This document shows positions 28,456-35,975 of a DNA stretch of 36,491 nt, in pieces (the stretch's first letter is position 1; the number at the start of each line of letters is the position of its first letter). The stretch is from the NCBI GenBank assembly GCA_017941585.1, contig JAGAWD010000250.1:1-36491 (forward strand), given 5' to 3'. The notes below the pieces were generated by a model that saw only the letters and a program-made list of their open reading frames with translations, had not been told where the DNA came from and did no database searches. Source of the DNA: Olsenella sp. GTDB taxonomy: Bacteria; Actinomycetota; Coriobacteriia; Coriobacteriales; Atopobiaceae. Position numbers and translations under genes: made by a program.

Positions 28456-28844
28456 AAAGGATTGCGCGTTTTTCGAAACTTCTCGCAGTCCTGCCTAGTG
28501 GGGCACCCGTCGCTAAACCCCGCCGAGAGACTCCTTGCCGCCCGCCCCGGAGCGCAAAATGCCGCCGAGTGAATTTTTTCGGCGCAAAACACGTCCGCGT
28601 GTACGCACAGAGTTGTTTTGCGCTGAAAAAAGTGTACACGCGAGCCACCTTTGCGCTGGTGGCTCCGCGAGGACAAGTCAACTCTGGCAGAGCAAACCAT
28701 AGTAAGGAATTTCTTCCGGTCGAGGCATGCGACAAGGGCTCTGTGCGTTGTTCACAAGCGCGAGACGCCATCTGCAAGTGCCGCCACGGCTCGTGCCACC
28801 GCGCCATGGGTGCGCCCGGTGCGATCGGGTGAACCCGAACTGCT
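28456..28844. other. Gene-free region with dense inverted repeats
   Basis: About 390 bases between the nifJ terminator and the convergent YitT gene. Open frames here (for example 28569-28832) translate to Cys/Arg/Ala-rich text without domain character. The stretch 28550-28670 holds overlapping inverted repeats, listed separately. A weak hairpin at 28825-28838 lies just beyond the YitT stop, without a T tract. Confidence 0.6.
28574..28665. repeat. Overlapping inverted repeats
   Basis: Arm A (28574-28591) and arm A' (28614-28631) are 18-base inverted repeats matching at 17 positions. Each has a run of six T or A on its outer side, the opposite arrangement to a terminator. Arm B (28596-28604) lies in the loop of A and is perfectly complementary to B' (28634-28642), outside A', so the two stems interleave. 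GTGTACAC (28632-28639) is itself a palindrome. A further 8-bp hairpin pairs 28642-28649 with 28658-28665. GCGCAAA or its complement recurs several times in 28550-28657. Confidence 0.75.
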
Positions 28845-29762
28845 CTATACTCCGCGGAAGCCCCTGCCCACGATCTCGGAGCTGCTTACGATGGTGATGA
28901 AGGCACCAGGGTCGTTGTCACGGAGAAACACGCGCAGCTGCTTGGCCTCGCTGCGCGAGAGCACGCTCACGAGCACCTGCTCTCGCCGGCCCGAGAACCC
29001 GCCGCGCTCCTCTCGGATGGTGGCCGTGCGGTGCAGCTCCTTCACCAGAAACGCGAGGACGCGCTCGGGATCCTCGCTGATCACGGTGCACACCTTGCGT
29101 TGGTTAACGCTCTCGATAACGGTGTCCACCACGAACGACTTGCCGATGAGGCCCAGCACGCAGTAGAGCCCGGTGCGCGGCCCGAAGAGCACGAACGCGG
29201 AAGCGACAACCGAGGCGTCCACCACGAGCAGCGCTTTGCCAATTTCGAGGGGGCTGTACTTTCTCAGGATCATCGCGAGAATGTCGGTTCCGCCCGTCGA
29301 TGCGCCGATGTTGAACACGAGCGCGCTTCCGATGGCGGGCAGAAGCACGGCAAAGGCCAGTTCGAGTAGGGTGTCGTTGGTGAGCGGCTGTGCAAGCGGT
29401 ATCAGCCATTCGAATACCATCGTGTAGCCCGAAAGCGCGAGTGACGAATAGACTGTCCAACCCATCGTCTTCTTGTCGAGAAAGACGAGCCCAAGTACAA
29501 CGAGCAGGCCGTTGATGATCCACATGAACGTACTGACGGGATAGGTGGGGAAAAGCGAGGAGAGCACGATGGAGACTCCCGAGGTGCCGCCCATCGCAAA
29601 GTGGTTGGGAGACTTGAACACGACAATCCCTAGCGCGCTGAGCATGAGTCCTGCGTTCAGCACGAGAAAGAATCGTGTGCGAGTGGGCTTCTCCCGGCGG
29701 CGCGAGATTTGCTCTGCCTCCTCAATCTCCTGTTCGGAGAGTTGTTCCTGCAGGGTCTGCAT
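28845..29762 (-). CDS. YitT-family membrane protein (DUF161/DUF2179)
   Basis: A 305-residue integral membrane protein of the YitT family, whose biochemical role is not established. After a polar N-terminus (LSEQEIEEAEQISRRR) come about five to six membrane spans. They include the family features GIVVFKSPNHFAMGGTSGVS and NIGASTGGTDILAMILRKY. The last ~75 residues form the soluble DUF2179 domain (RKVCTVISEDPERVLAFLVKELHRTAT, with FSGRREQVLVSVLSRSEA), thought to be a ligand-binding region. ATG 29762 has AGGAG five bases upstream. It is divergent from the QueT operon and convergent with nifJ, and stands alone. Confidence 0.9.
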   Translation of the reverse strand: MQTLQEQLSEQEIEEAEQISRRREKPTRTRFFLVLNAGLMLSALGIVVFKSPNHFAMGGTSGVSIVLSSLFPTYPVSTFMWIINGLLVVLGLVFLDKKTMGWTVYSSLALSGYTMVFEWLIPLAQPLTNDTLLELAFAVLLPAIGSALVFNIGASTGGTDILAMILRKYSPLEIGKALLVVDASVVASAFVLFGPRTGLYCVLGLIGKSFVVDTVIESVNQRKVCTVISEDPERVLAFLVKELHRTATIREERGGFSGRREQVLVSVLSRSEAKQLRVFLRDNDPGAFITIVSSSEIVGRGFRGV

Positions 29763-29934
29763 TACGCTCCTATTCCGCGTTGGGTGATGGTTGCCGCGCG
29801 CTGGACGTCAGCATGCGCGGACGGCGACTTGACGCAATTCTCCGCATTCAGAGGCTGCTTCGAATGAATAAAGAAGTCAATAGACTTTCGCGGACTCTTC
29901 CTTATACGTCCACAAATGGCCGCAACGGGGTAGA

Positions 29935-30015
29935 ATGGCAACGTTGATGGTTGTCGCGGCTAATCCTGCCAGGGGTCTGTCGCTCGTGCTACCTGGCGGC
30001 GTCTGGAGGTCTTTA
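29935..30015 (+). promoter_or_regulatory. Hairpin-containing leader of the QueT gene
   Basis: GCCAGG (29968-29973) pairs with CCTGGC (29992-29997) around an 18-base loop, ending a few bases before the ribosome site GGAGG. A preQ1-responsive leader would be a natural expectation for this transporter family, but I could not match the sequence to a known preQ1 class. Confidence 0.3.
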
Positions 30016-30648
30016 GTGAGTACCGCACGTAACCAATCCTCGACCGACTCTATCCTGGGCGCGCGTCGTACGGCGCGCATCGCCATGATTGCGGCGCTCT
30101 ATGCGTCGCTCACGCTCGTTGCGATGCTCTTTCTCGGAGGCCTTGCCTGGGGTCCCGTGCAGTTTCGCATCTCCGAGGCGATCTGCGTGCTCGCCTTGCT
30201 TACGTTCGACGCCGTTCCGGGTCTTACGCTTGGCTGCATCATTGCCAACGTTGCCAACATCGCGCTTTCTGGCGTGGGCACCATCGGCATGCTCGACGTT
30301 GTCTTCGGATCGCTTGCAACGTTCCTTGGCGCGCTCTTCTCTTGGCGCTTTCGCGATAGGCCGGCCGTTGCCGTGCTCGGGCCCGTGCTGGCAAATGCGC
30401 TGATTGTTCCGGCATACCTTCCGCTCATGCTCCAGGGCATGGGTTTCTACACCATCCCCTTCACATCCATCTCGCTTGACGGGGCATACCTGCCTATGTA
30501 CCTCTTTGGTTTCGTGGCAACGGGCATCGGCGAGGCAGTCGTCCTCTATGCGCTTGGGCTTCCGCTCTACCACGCGCTTGCCAGGACATCCCTCGCCGAA
30601 CGGATCGCCTCTGACACCGAGGCACAGACCGAGAGCGAAAGGGATTAG
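30016..30648 (+). CDS. queT: QueT-family transporter (queuosine precursor uptake)
   Basis: A 210-residue membrane protein of the QueT family, an ECF-type S component thought to import queuosine precursors. A basic N-terminus (ARRTARIAMIAALYASLT) leads to about six spans. Family-typical stretches are WGPVQFRISEAICVLALLTFDAVPGLTLGC and ANVANIALSG. I chose GTG 30016 because GGAGG lies six bases upstream; an in-frame ATG at 29935 would add 27 poorly conserved-looking residues across the leader hairpin. The gluQ gene elsewhere in the window also concerns queuosine. The next gene, a glycosyltransferase, starts five bases after the stop, so the two are probably co-transcribed although functionally unlike. 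Energising ECF subunits are not in the window. Confidence 0.85.
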   Translation: MSTARNQSSTDSILGARRTARIAMIAALYASLTLVAMLFLGGLAWGPVQFRISEAICVLALLTFDAVPGLTLGCIIANVANIALSGVGTIGMLDVVFGSLATFLGALFSWRFRDRPAVAVLGPVLANALIVPAYLPLMLQGMGFYTIPFTSISLDGAYLPMYLFGFVATGIGEAVVLYALGLPLYHALARTSLAERIASDTEAQTESERD

Positions 30649-30653
30649 AAGAA

Positions 30654-31880
30654 TTGAACCCCGTAATCGTCATCCCCTCATATTGGGCCAAGACCGACGA
30701 GCCTACGCAGATCGGCGAGATAGGCGTCTACGATCATGTGACGCCGATCACCAAGCCGGTTCCGGAGCTCGAGACCTGCCTTGGATCGCTGGAGAAGGTT
30801 CGCGGGGTGCTTCGTGTCATCGTTCTTCTGGTGGCGCCATCTGACTGCGAGGAATCGGCGCGCTCTCGTGTCAACGGCATCTGTCGCATGCACACGAGCC
30901 TCAATCCTATCGTGGTGGGTTCTCGTGAGGCGTCGCTTATTCGTGAGGTGGTCGAGGAGGCTGCGCCGCGCATGGACGGCGAGTCGATCGCGCTTCGCGG
31001 GTATGGAGCAATCCGCAACATGGGCCTTGCGGTGGCCTCGATTCTCGGTCACGACGTCGTAGTCTTTCTCGATGACGACGAGGTGGCGATTGACGAGGAC
31101 TTTCTCATCAATGCGGCCTATGGCCTCGGCTCGGTCACGCGCCAGGGTCTTCCCATCGCCTGCAAGAGTGGCGTCTACCTCAACGGTCGTGGTTCGCCCT
31201 ACGCCAATACCGAAAAGCCCGCATGGTCGGAGCGGTACTGGTCGAAACGCATCGAATTCAACCAGTGGATGCATCGTGCGCTTTCGGGCACACGCGTCTC
31301 TCGCTCCAACATCCTGTGTGGCGGCTGCTTCGTCGTCGCGGCAGATGCGTTTTCGAGGGTGCCGTTCGATCCCACCATCAGCAGGGGTGAGGATCTCGAC
31401 TACCTATTCAACCTTCGTATGAATGGGTTTGACGTCTGGTTTGACAACGCGTGGCGCGTGAATCACATGCCCCCCGAGGTTCCGAGCCGCGCGGAGCGCT
31501 TCCTGCAGAACGTGTACCGCTGGAGCTATGAGATCGAGAAGATCAAGGCAGCTAACGCTCGCGTTGGGTTGCGCAAGATATCCGCAGAGTCGCTCAGGCC
31601 CTACCCTGCATGCTGGCTCACCGACGAGGCGCACCGCCGCATCTCGCTCACGGCGCTCCGTCGCGCCATTGCCGGCCCGGAGCGCTCCACGTACCTGAGG
31701 ATCTTCCTGTTCGAGCATCGTCGTGCCCGCGTGTGGGCGAGCTCGGTTGCGTCGACCTACTTCTCCTTCCTCACCCACTGGCCGCGCGTCATTTCGACCC
31801 TGTGGGACAACAAGCTTCTGGCCAAGCGCCTGCTCTCCATGGCAACTCCCGGGCCAGTCAATAGGGGGGAGCGTGCGTGA
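30654..31880 (+). CDS. Glycosyltransferase, family 2-like (GT-A fold)
   Basis: A 408-residue protein. The N-terminus VIVIPSYW and the motif VVFLDDDEVAID (DDD, the metal/nucleotide-sugar site) are characteristic of GT-A glycosyltransferases. ISRGEDLDYLFNLRMNGFDVWFDNAWRVNHM resembles the acceptor-side ED motif. No membrane span is visible, so it should act at the cytoplasmic face. The sugar and acceptor are unknown. The start is TTG 30654, five bases after the QueT stop, with AGAAGAA nearby; no ATG occurs before the conserved N-terminus. The stop overlaps the GTG of the following kinase gene by four bases (GTGA), so translation is coupled. This ties a sugar transferase to a LytS-like sensor and suggests a cell-envelope role. 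Confidence 0.82.
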   Translation: MNPVIVIPSYWAKTDEPTQIGEIGVYDHVTPITKPVPELETCLGSLEKVRGVLRVIVLLVAPSDCEESARSRVNGICRMHTSLNPIVVGSREASLIREVVEEAAPRMDGESIALRGYGAIRNMGLAVASILGHDVVVFLDDDEVAIDEDFLINAAYGLGSVTRQGLPIACKSGVYLNGRGSPYANTEKPAWSERYWSKRIEFNQWMHRALSGTRVSRSNILCGGCFVVAADAFSRVPFDPTISRGEDLDYLFNLRMNGFDVWFDNAWRVNHMPPEVPSRAERFLQNVYRWSYEIEKIKAANARVGLRKISAESLRPYPACWLTDEAHRRISLTALRRAIAGPERSTYLRIFLFEHRRARVWASSVASTYFSFLTHWPRVISTLWDNKLLAKRLLSMATPGPVNRGERA

Positions 31881-33238
31881 GGCGCTGGATATACACTCAC
31901 TTTGGATCTACCATTCACGTCATCCTCGCCCTTGCGACCGTTCTGCTCTTGGCCGTGCTCTCGTGGGGTCTCATATCGAGTAACTTGCTCGCGGCGGTGT
32001 TTGCCGGCGCTGGGCTAGCGATAGACATCGTGCTTGCTGGATCCAGCCTGCTCATTCCAGACGATCTTCGCTCCCAGGCAACGGAGCGCACTCTGCGCGT
32101 AGCCTCTGGCACCCTCTCCCACATGGCTGGCGGTCTCACGCCCGAGAACTGCGTTGCCGTGTGCCAGCTCCTCCTACCCGAGACCACGGCCTCTGCCATA
32201 GCCATGACGAATGAGACCGCGACCCTCGCCTACGTTGGAGCGGACGTCATGAGTGCCCACACGGGCGAGCCGAACTCGGCGCCCACCATGGAGGTCGTCG
32301 CGAGCGGTCGCATGCAGACCTTCAACTCGCTCGACAAGGACGAGCCCGCGGGTGGTGCCGTTGCGGGGGAGTGGGACGGCTCGGCTGACGCGGGGGAGGC
32401 GGAGCGGCACTACCCTATCGGCATTATTGTCCCTTTGATGGTGTCTGACCATACCGTGGGTACGATAAAGTTCTACTATCGCTTTGGCCGCGAGGTCGAT
32501 CGAACCCAACTCACCATCGCTCGAGGATTTGCGGAGCTCGTATCCACTCAGCTCTCGGCCTACGAGCTTGACCGTCAGGCGGAGCTTACTGCGCGCGCTG
32601 AGGTAAAGGCGCTGCAGGCGCAGATCAATCCCCACTTCCTCTTCAACACCCTCAACACAATCGCGGCACTTACCCGCACGGATCCGACTCGCGCACGAGA
32701 CGTTCTGCGTGAGTTTTCCTCGTTCTATCGCCGTACACTCGAGAGCAGCAGTCAGACGCTCATTCCCCTTTCCGAGGAGCTTGAGCAGACGCGACGCTAC
32801 CTTACCATCGAGCGTGCGCGCTTCGGGGAGGATCGCATCGTCGAGACCGAGTCGCTCGAGGCGGGCTGCGAAAGGGTGATGGTTCCCGGCTTCATCGTAC
32901 AGCCGATCGTCGAGAACGCCGTCCGCCACGCCATGCGAGACGAGGGTCCGCTTCGCATCGACATCCAGGCCGTTTTTGACGGCGATGACGTAATGCTCGC
33001 CGTGGTCGACGACGGCAATGGAATGGACGAGTCGGTGGCTGAGCGCCTGCTCGAGGGGTCCTCGCAGAATTCGTCTGGCTCTGACAGGGGCACAGGGATT
33101 GCCTTGCGCAACGTGGCCGAGCGCATCGAGCGGTTCTACGGCAGGGGTTCCGGCGTCGAGATAATGAGCAAGGTGGGCGAGGGAACGAGCGTGACGCTGC
33201 GTCTCGTGGGCGCCACTCTGCAGGTGCGTCATCCCTGA
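31877..33238 (+). CDS. LytS-like sensor histidine kinase
   Basis: A 453-residue kinase of the LytS/YehU class. Two N-terminal spans (VILALATVLLLAVLSWGLI and LLAAVFAGAGLAIDIVLAG) replace the larger 5TM sensor of classical LytS. Residues ~70-225 look like a GAF-type domain (IGIIVPLMVSDHTVGTIKFYY). The His_kinase domain contains QINPHFLFNTLNTIAAL, with His253 as the phosphorylated residue, and the ATPase domain has VQPIVENAVRHAM, DDGNGM and GTGIALRNVAERI. The start is GTG 31877, with GGGGGAG seven bases upstream, overlapping the glycosyltransferase stop. A LytTR response regulator gene follows after about 160 bases and is its likely partner. Confidence 0.92.
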   Translation: MRRWIYTHFGSTIHVILALATVLLLAVLSWGLISSNLLAAVFAGAGLAIDIVLAGSSLLIPDDLRSQATERTLRVASGTLSHMAGGLTPENCVAVCQLLLPETTASAIAMTNETATLAYVGADVMSAHTGEPNSAPTMEVVASGRMQTFNSLDKDEPAGGAVAGEWDGSADAGEAERHYPIGIIVPLMVSDHTVGTIKFYYRFGREVDRTQLTIARGFAELVSTQLSAYELDRQAELTARAEVKALQAQINPHFLFNTLNTIAALTRTDPTRARDVLREFSSFYRRTLESSSQTLIPLSEELEQTRRYLTIERARFGEDRIVETESLEAGCERVMVPGFIVQPIVENAVRHAMRDEGPLRIDIQAVFDGDDVMLAVVDDGNGMDESVAERLLEGSSQNSSGSDRGTGIALRNVAERIERFYGRGSGVEIMSKVGEGTSVTLRLVGATLQVRHP

Positions 33239-33301
33239 AGCTGAAGCGCACAAGGAACGACGTTCGAAAACCCGCATGGGGCAAGTTTTCTTCGCCGTGC
33301 G

Positions 33302-33331
33302 TTAGACGGTTGAGCCCACTAAAGGTAAGAT
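33302..33331 (+). promoter_or_regulatory. Candidate promoter of the LytTR regulator gene
   Basis: TTAGAC (33302-33307) and TAAGAT (33326-33331) are 18 bases apart. Related segments GACGTTCGA (33259-33267), GACGGTTGA (33305-33313) and GACGTTGGA (33336-33344) surround it and loosely resemble LytTR recognition sites. A small GGACA/TGTCC hairpin (33342-33355) follows. Confidence 0.3.
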
Positions 33332-33397
33332 AGCTGACGTTGGACATTTTTGTCCGTTTGATATCTTCGCCCGGTTTGGGCTTCAGAAGGTTAGGTG

Positions 33398-34135
33398 ATG
33401 TACTTGAACGCTCTCATCGTCGACGACGAGGCTCCGGCACGCTCCGAGCTCAGGTTCCTACTCGAAGAGACGGGGCGCGTGGAGAAGATCTCCGAGGCGT
33501 CCAATGCTCGCGAGGCTGTTGAGGCCCTCGTGAGGAGCAAGGAGGGCACAGACGCCCGTACTGACGTAATCTTCCTGGACATTTCAATGCCTAAGACCTC
33601 TGGCATGCAGTTGGCTGAGGCGCTCCACAAGCTCAAGAACCCACCTGCTGTCGTCTTTGTGACGGCGTACAGCGAGTATGCCCTCGACGCATTTAATGTC
33701 GATGCGGTTGACTACCTCATGAAGCCCGTCGAGACCGATCGGCTCAAGCATGCTCTTGACAAGGTCGAGGGGCGTCTTAGCCCCAGCAACCCTCGCAACA
33801 ACACCGAGCGCATCCCGGTGGAAAAGGGTGGTCGCAAGGTCTTCGTGTCCGTCGACCTGATTCGCTACATCGAGGCGAAGGACGACTACTCCTGCATCTA
33901 TACCGACCAGGATAGGTTCCTCTCCACTATCTCGCTTGCCAAGCTCGAGCAGAAACTTACGCCGCACGGGTTCTTCCGCGTGCATCGTGGCTACATCGTC
34001 AACCTCGAGCACGTCGAGGACGTCGAGGTAATCTCGAGCGGCATCCTGCAGCTCGGTCTCAAGGGCGTGGAGGACAAGAAGATCCCCGTTTCGCGCCGCC
34101 GCGTCGTCTCCCTCAAGCGGGCCCTCGGAATCTAG
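33398..34135 (+). CDS. LytTR-family response regulator
   Basis: A 245-residue regulator. The N-terminal receiver has the acidic pair in LIVDDEAPAR, Asp61 as phosphoacceptor (VIFLDISMPK), a conserved Thr/Ala (FVTAYSEYALDAF) and Lys in YLMKPVE. The C-terminal LytTR DNA-binding domain shows DLIRYIEAKDDYSCIYT, then FFRVHRGYIVNLEHV and KKIPVSRRRV. Members usually act on cell envelope, competence or secretion genes. ATG 33398 has AGAAGG seven bases upstream; the preceding GTG (33395) could add one residue. It follows the LytS-like kinase gene with a gap of about 160 bases containing its own candidate promoter, so it may be transcribed both with the kinase gene and separately. Confidence 0.94.
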   Translation: MYLNALIVDDEAPARSELRFLLEETGRVEKISEASNAREAVEALVRSKEGTDARTDVIFLDISMPKTSGMQLAEALHKLKNPPAVVFVTAYSEYALDAFNVDAVDYLMKPVETDRLKHALDKVEGRLSPSNPRNNTERIPVEKGGRKVFVSVDLIRYIEAKDDYSCIYTDQDRFLSTISLAKLEQKLTPHGFFRVHRGYIVNLEHVEDVEVISSGILQLGLKGVEDKKIPVSRRRVVSLKRALGI

Positions 34136-34196
34136 GCACAGCTGACCCGACACCTTCTGACGCCCTCTGATCCCGCGTTCCCAGATCTGGAGTCCC

Positions 34197-34658
34197 ATGC
34201 GCTACGACATCATCTCCGACACCCACGGTTACCTCTCGCCTGAGCTTTTGCGGGCGCTCGAGGGGGCCGACATCATCGTGCACGCGGGCGACATCTGCTC
34301 CGAGTCTGACTATTACAAGCTGTGCGACATTGCCATGGTGCACGCCTGCTCGGGCAACAACGACTACGCATACTCGTACGGGCCCTTCGTCTCGAGGCTC
34401 ACGCGCTTCTATTCGGAGGGCCACCGCTGGGAAATCTGCCACTATCGCGAAAGGCTTGACCTCGAGACGTGTGAAATCGCCATCTGCGGACACACTCACA
34501 AGCCGTTTGTCGAGCGCGATCGGCGCACGGGCGTCCTCGTCATGAACCCTGGCAGCCCCACCTTTCCGCGCTCTGTCGGTCCCACGATTGGACGCATCGA
34601 GATTGTCGACGATAGGGTTGAGACCGCGCGCATCATTCGTTTGGATGAGGGAGACTAG
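34197..34658 (+). CDS. YfcE/MJ0936-type metallophosphoesterase
   Basis: A 153-residue calcineurin-like phosphoesterase. Metal ligands can be read off: Asp8 and His10 (SDTHG), Asp32 (VHAGD), Asn54 (CSGNND, usually GNCD), GHTH (His99, His101) and the family-typical MNPGSPTFPR. The ligand histidine usually found in a sequence like THGH is not obvious; ICHYRERL occupies that place, so His82 may serve or one metal site may be altered. Relatives hydrolyse phosphodiesters in vitro, with uncertain natural substrates. ATG 34197 has TGGAG five bases upstream. It follows the LytTR gene by about 60 bases and may share its transcript. The following 146 bases to trxA show nothing recognisable. Confidence 0.88.
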   Translation: MRYDIISDTHGYLSPELLRALEGADIIVHAGDICSESDYYKLCDIAMVHACSGNNDYAYSYGPFVSRLTRFYSEGHRWEICHYRERLDLETCEIAICGHTHKPFVERDRRTGVLVMNPGSPTFPRSVGPTIGRIEIVDDRVETARIIRLDEGD

Positions 34659-34804
34659 GGGCTGAAGGCTGGCGACGGCAAAGAGGACCCTGGTAGATCT
34701 AAGCCAAGGAATCTCGGTTCAATTCGTCGTATCATCCCGCCCGCAGCATTGTCGTGTGACGGACGGATGCTTGTGTCACCAGTGCTTGTCTTGCTGACTA
34801 TTTG

Positions 34805-35122
34805 CTAAATGTGAGCCTCGATGCCGGCAACCAGATCGGCCTTGGGCATGTTGCCAACCATCGTGTGCACAAGCTTGCCGTCTTTGAATAGCATAATCGT
34901 CGGTATGGAGACGATCTTGAATCTCTGCGCAAGCTCGCTTTCTTCGTCAACGTTGCACTTGTAGAGGACGACCTTCTCGGACAGCTCCTCGGCGACCTGC
35001 TCAATCACGGGACCCAGTGCACGGCAGGGTCCACACCACGATGCCCAGAAATCAACAATAACCGCCCTCTCGCTCTCGGCAACAACGGTGTCGAAGTTCT
35101 CTGTGGTGATTGCGTCTGCCAT
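34805..35122 (-). CDS. trxA: Thioredoxin
   Basis: A 105-residue thioredoxin of standard length. The active site is WCGPC (Cys30 and Cys33) within DFWASWCGPCRALGPVIEQ, with the conserved cis-proline loop IVSIPTIMLFKDG. It reduces protein disulfides in the cytoplasm using electrons from thioredoxin reductase, which is not in the window. I chose ATG 35122 because AAAGGAGACGTG precedes it; the longer frame to 35179 runs through a leader hairpin. It is divergent from the following unknown gene. No clear terminator was found downstream. Confidence 0.96.
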   Translation of the reverse strand: MADAITTENFDTVVAESERAVIVDFWASWCGPCRALGPVIEQVAEELSEKVVLYKCNVDEESELAQRFKIVSIPTIMLFKDGKLVHTMVGNMPKADLVAGIEAHI

Positions 35123-35141
35123 CACGTCTCCTTTGCGCGAT

Positions 35142-35168
35142 GGAGCATGCCTCGTTGTGGCATGCTCC
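35142..35168 (-). promoter_or_regulatory. Perfect hairpin in the trxA leader
   Basis: GGAGCATGCC (35142-35151) pairs perfectly with GGCATGCTCC (35159-35168) around seven bases, starting about 20 bases upstream of the trxA ATG. It has no T tract. A -10-like TATAAG upstream on the minus strand would place it inside the 5' leader, where it could stabilise mRNA, modulate translation or bind a protein. Confidence 0.5.
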
Positions 35169-35253
35169 AGTTTGCCCATTTAAGTCCTTATACCCATATG
35201 TGCCCGATTGTCGCGCTAGAATCAACTACGAAAACATGAGGCGAGGAGCGAGA

Positions 35254-35934
35254 ATGGCACAAGATTCCCTACCACAGACGTCGGCATCACCCTTGCCGAC
35301 GGGCCGCCGGCATCAGGCGCCGGTGTCGCCCGCACAGGGGGCGCCCGCGCGCACGCAGGCTTTCGTGGAGAAGAGCAGGGCGGAGCTCGAGGCCCTGGCG
35401 CAAGAGGGGCTCGTCATGGCTGGAAACTCATTCTCCTCGGTGCTCTTCCTCAAGTGCGAACGCTCCTCGGTCGACGCCTCGTCCGCCGACGATGCGACCT
35501 CCTTCCCCGACAGCGCCGACGTCGGTGCTCCCGCACCCCTCCCGCTTTCCGGGGAGGACGGCCGCGCCCTCCGCGCGTCACTCGTCGCCCTTGGCTATGC
35601 CCCCGAGGATTGGGTCGCGCTCTCCACACTCACCGACGATGGCTCGCCGCTCTACCCCATGCAGCTTCGTCGCGCGATCTGCGCGCTTGACCCTCAGACG
35701 GTGGTGGCGTGCGACGCCCCGTCGGCGCAGCTCCTTCGCGAGACCTATGCGGAAGAGCTTCCCGACCTGCAGGACCTTAGTCAGGCCATGCTGGACGAAG
35801 GCGTTGTCGCGCAGGTGCTCGGCATGCGCCTCATGAACCTCGGCGACTTTGCGGCCGCCCTGCCTGACCCGCACCAGAAGCAGGTCATGTGGGCACGTCT
35901 CAAGAAGCTTCGTCCGCTCGGCGAGCCCTACTAG
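35254..35934 (+). CDS. Unknown protein with faint uracil-DNA-glycosylase-like pattern
   Basis: A 226-residue soluble protein. The first ~35 residues are low-complexity (Pro, Ala, Ser, Gln). The rest has SGEDGRALRASLVALGYAPE, WVALSTLTDDGSPLYPMQLR and RRAICALDPQTVVACDAPSAQLL. This order resembles the uracil-DNA glycosylase superfamily pattern of a Gly-rich segment, a TN-containing segment and REI..L.P..VV.LG..A, but the catalytic motifs are not recognisable, so any relation is uncertain and activity unlikely. ATG 35254 has GAGGAG just upstream. A TAGAAT (35216-35221) may be its -10, overlapping the divergent trxA promoter region. It is separated from pgi by the tandem repeats. Confidence 0.75.
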   Translation: MAQDSLPQTSASPLPTGRRHQAPVSPAQGAPARTQAFVEKSRAELEALAQEGLVMAGNSFSSVLFLKCERSSVDASSADDATSFPDSADVGAPAPLPLSGEDGRALRASLVALGYAPEDWVALSTLTDDGSPLYPMQLRRAICALDPQTVVACDAPSAQLLRETYAEELPDLQDLSQAMLDEGVVAQVLGMRLMNLGDFAAALPDPHQKQVMWARLKKLRPLGEPY

Positions 35935-35975
35935 CCTGGCGTGCCCGGCTGGACCCCACATTCTTGTTAGTCGGC

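Noticed and set aside
28569-28832. Small plus-strand gene in the gap after nifJ
   Set aside because: Cys/Arg-rich translation, no ribosome site, and it overlaps the inverted repeats.
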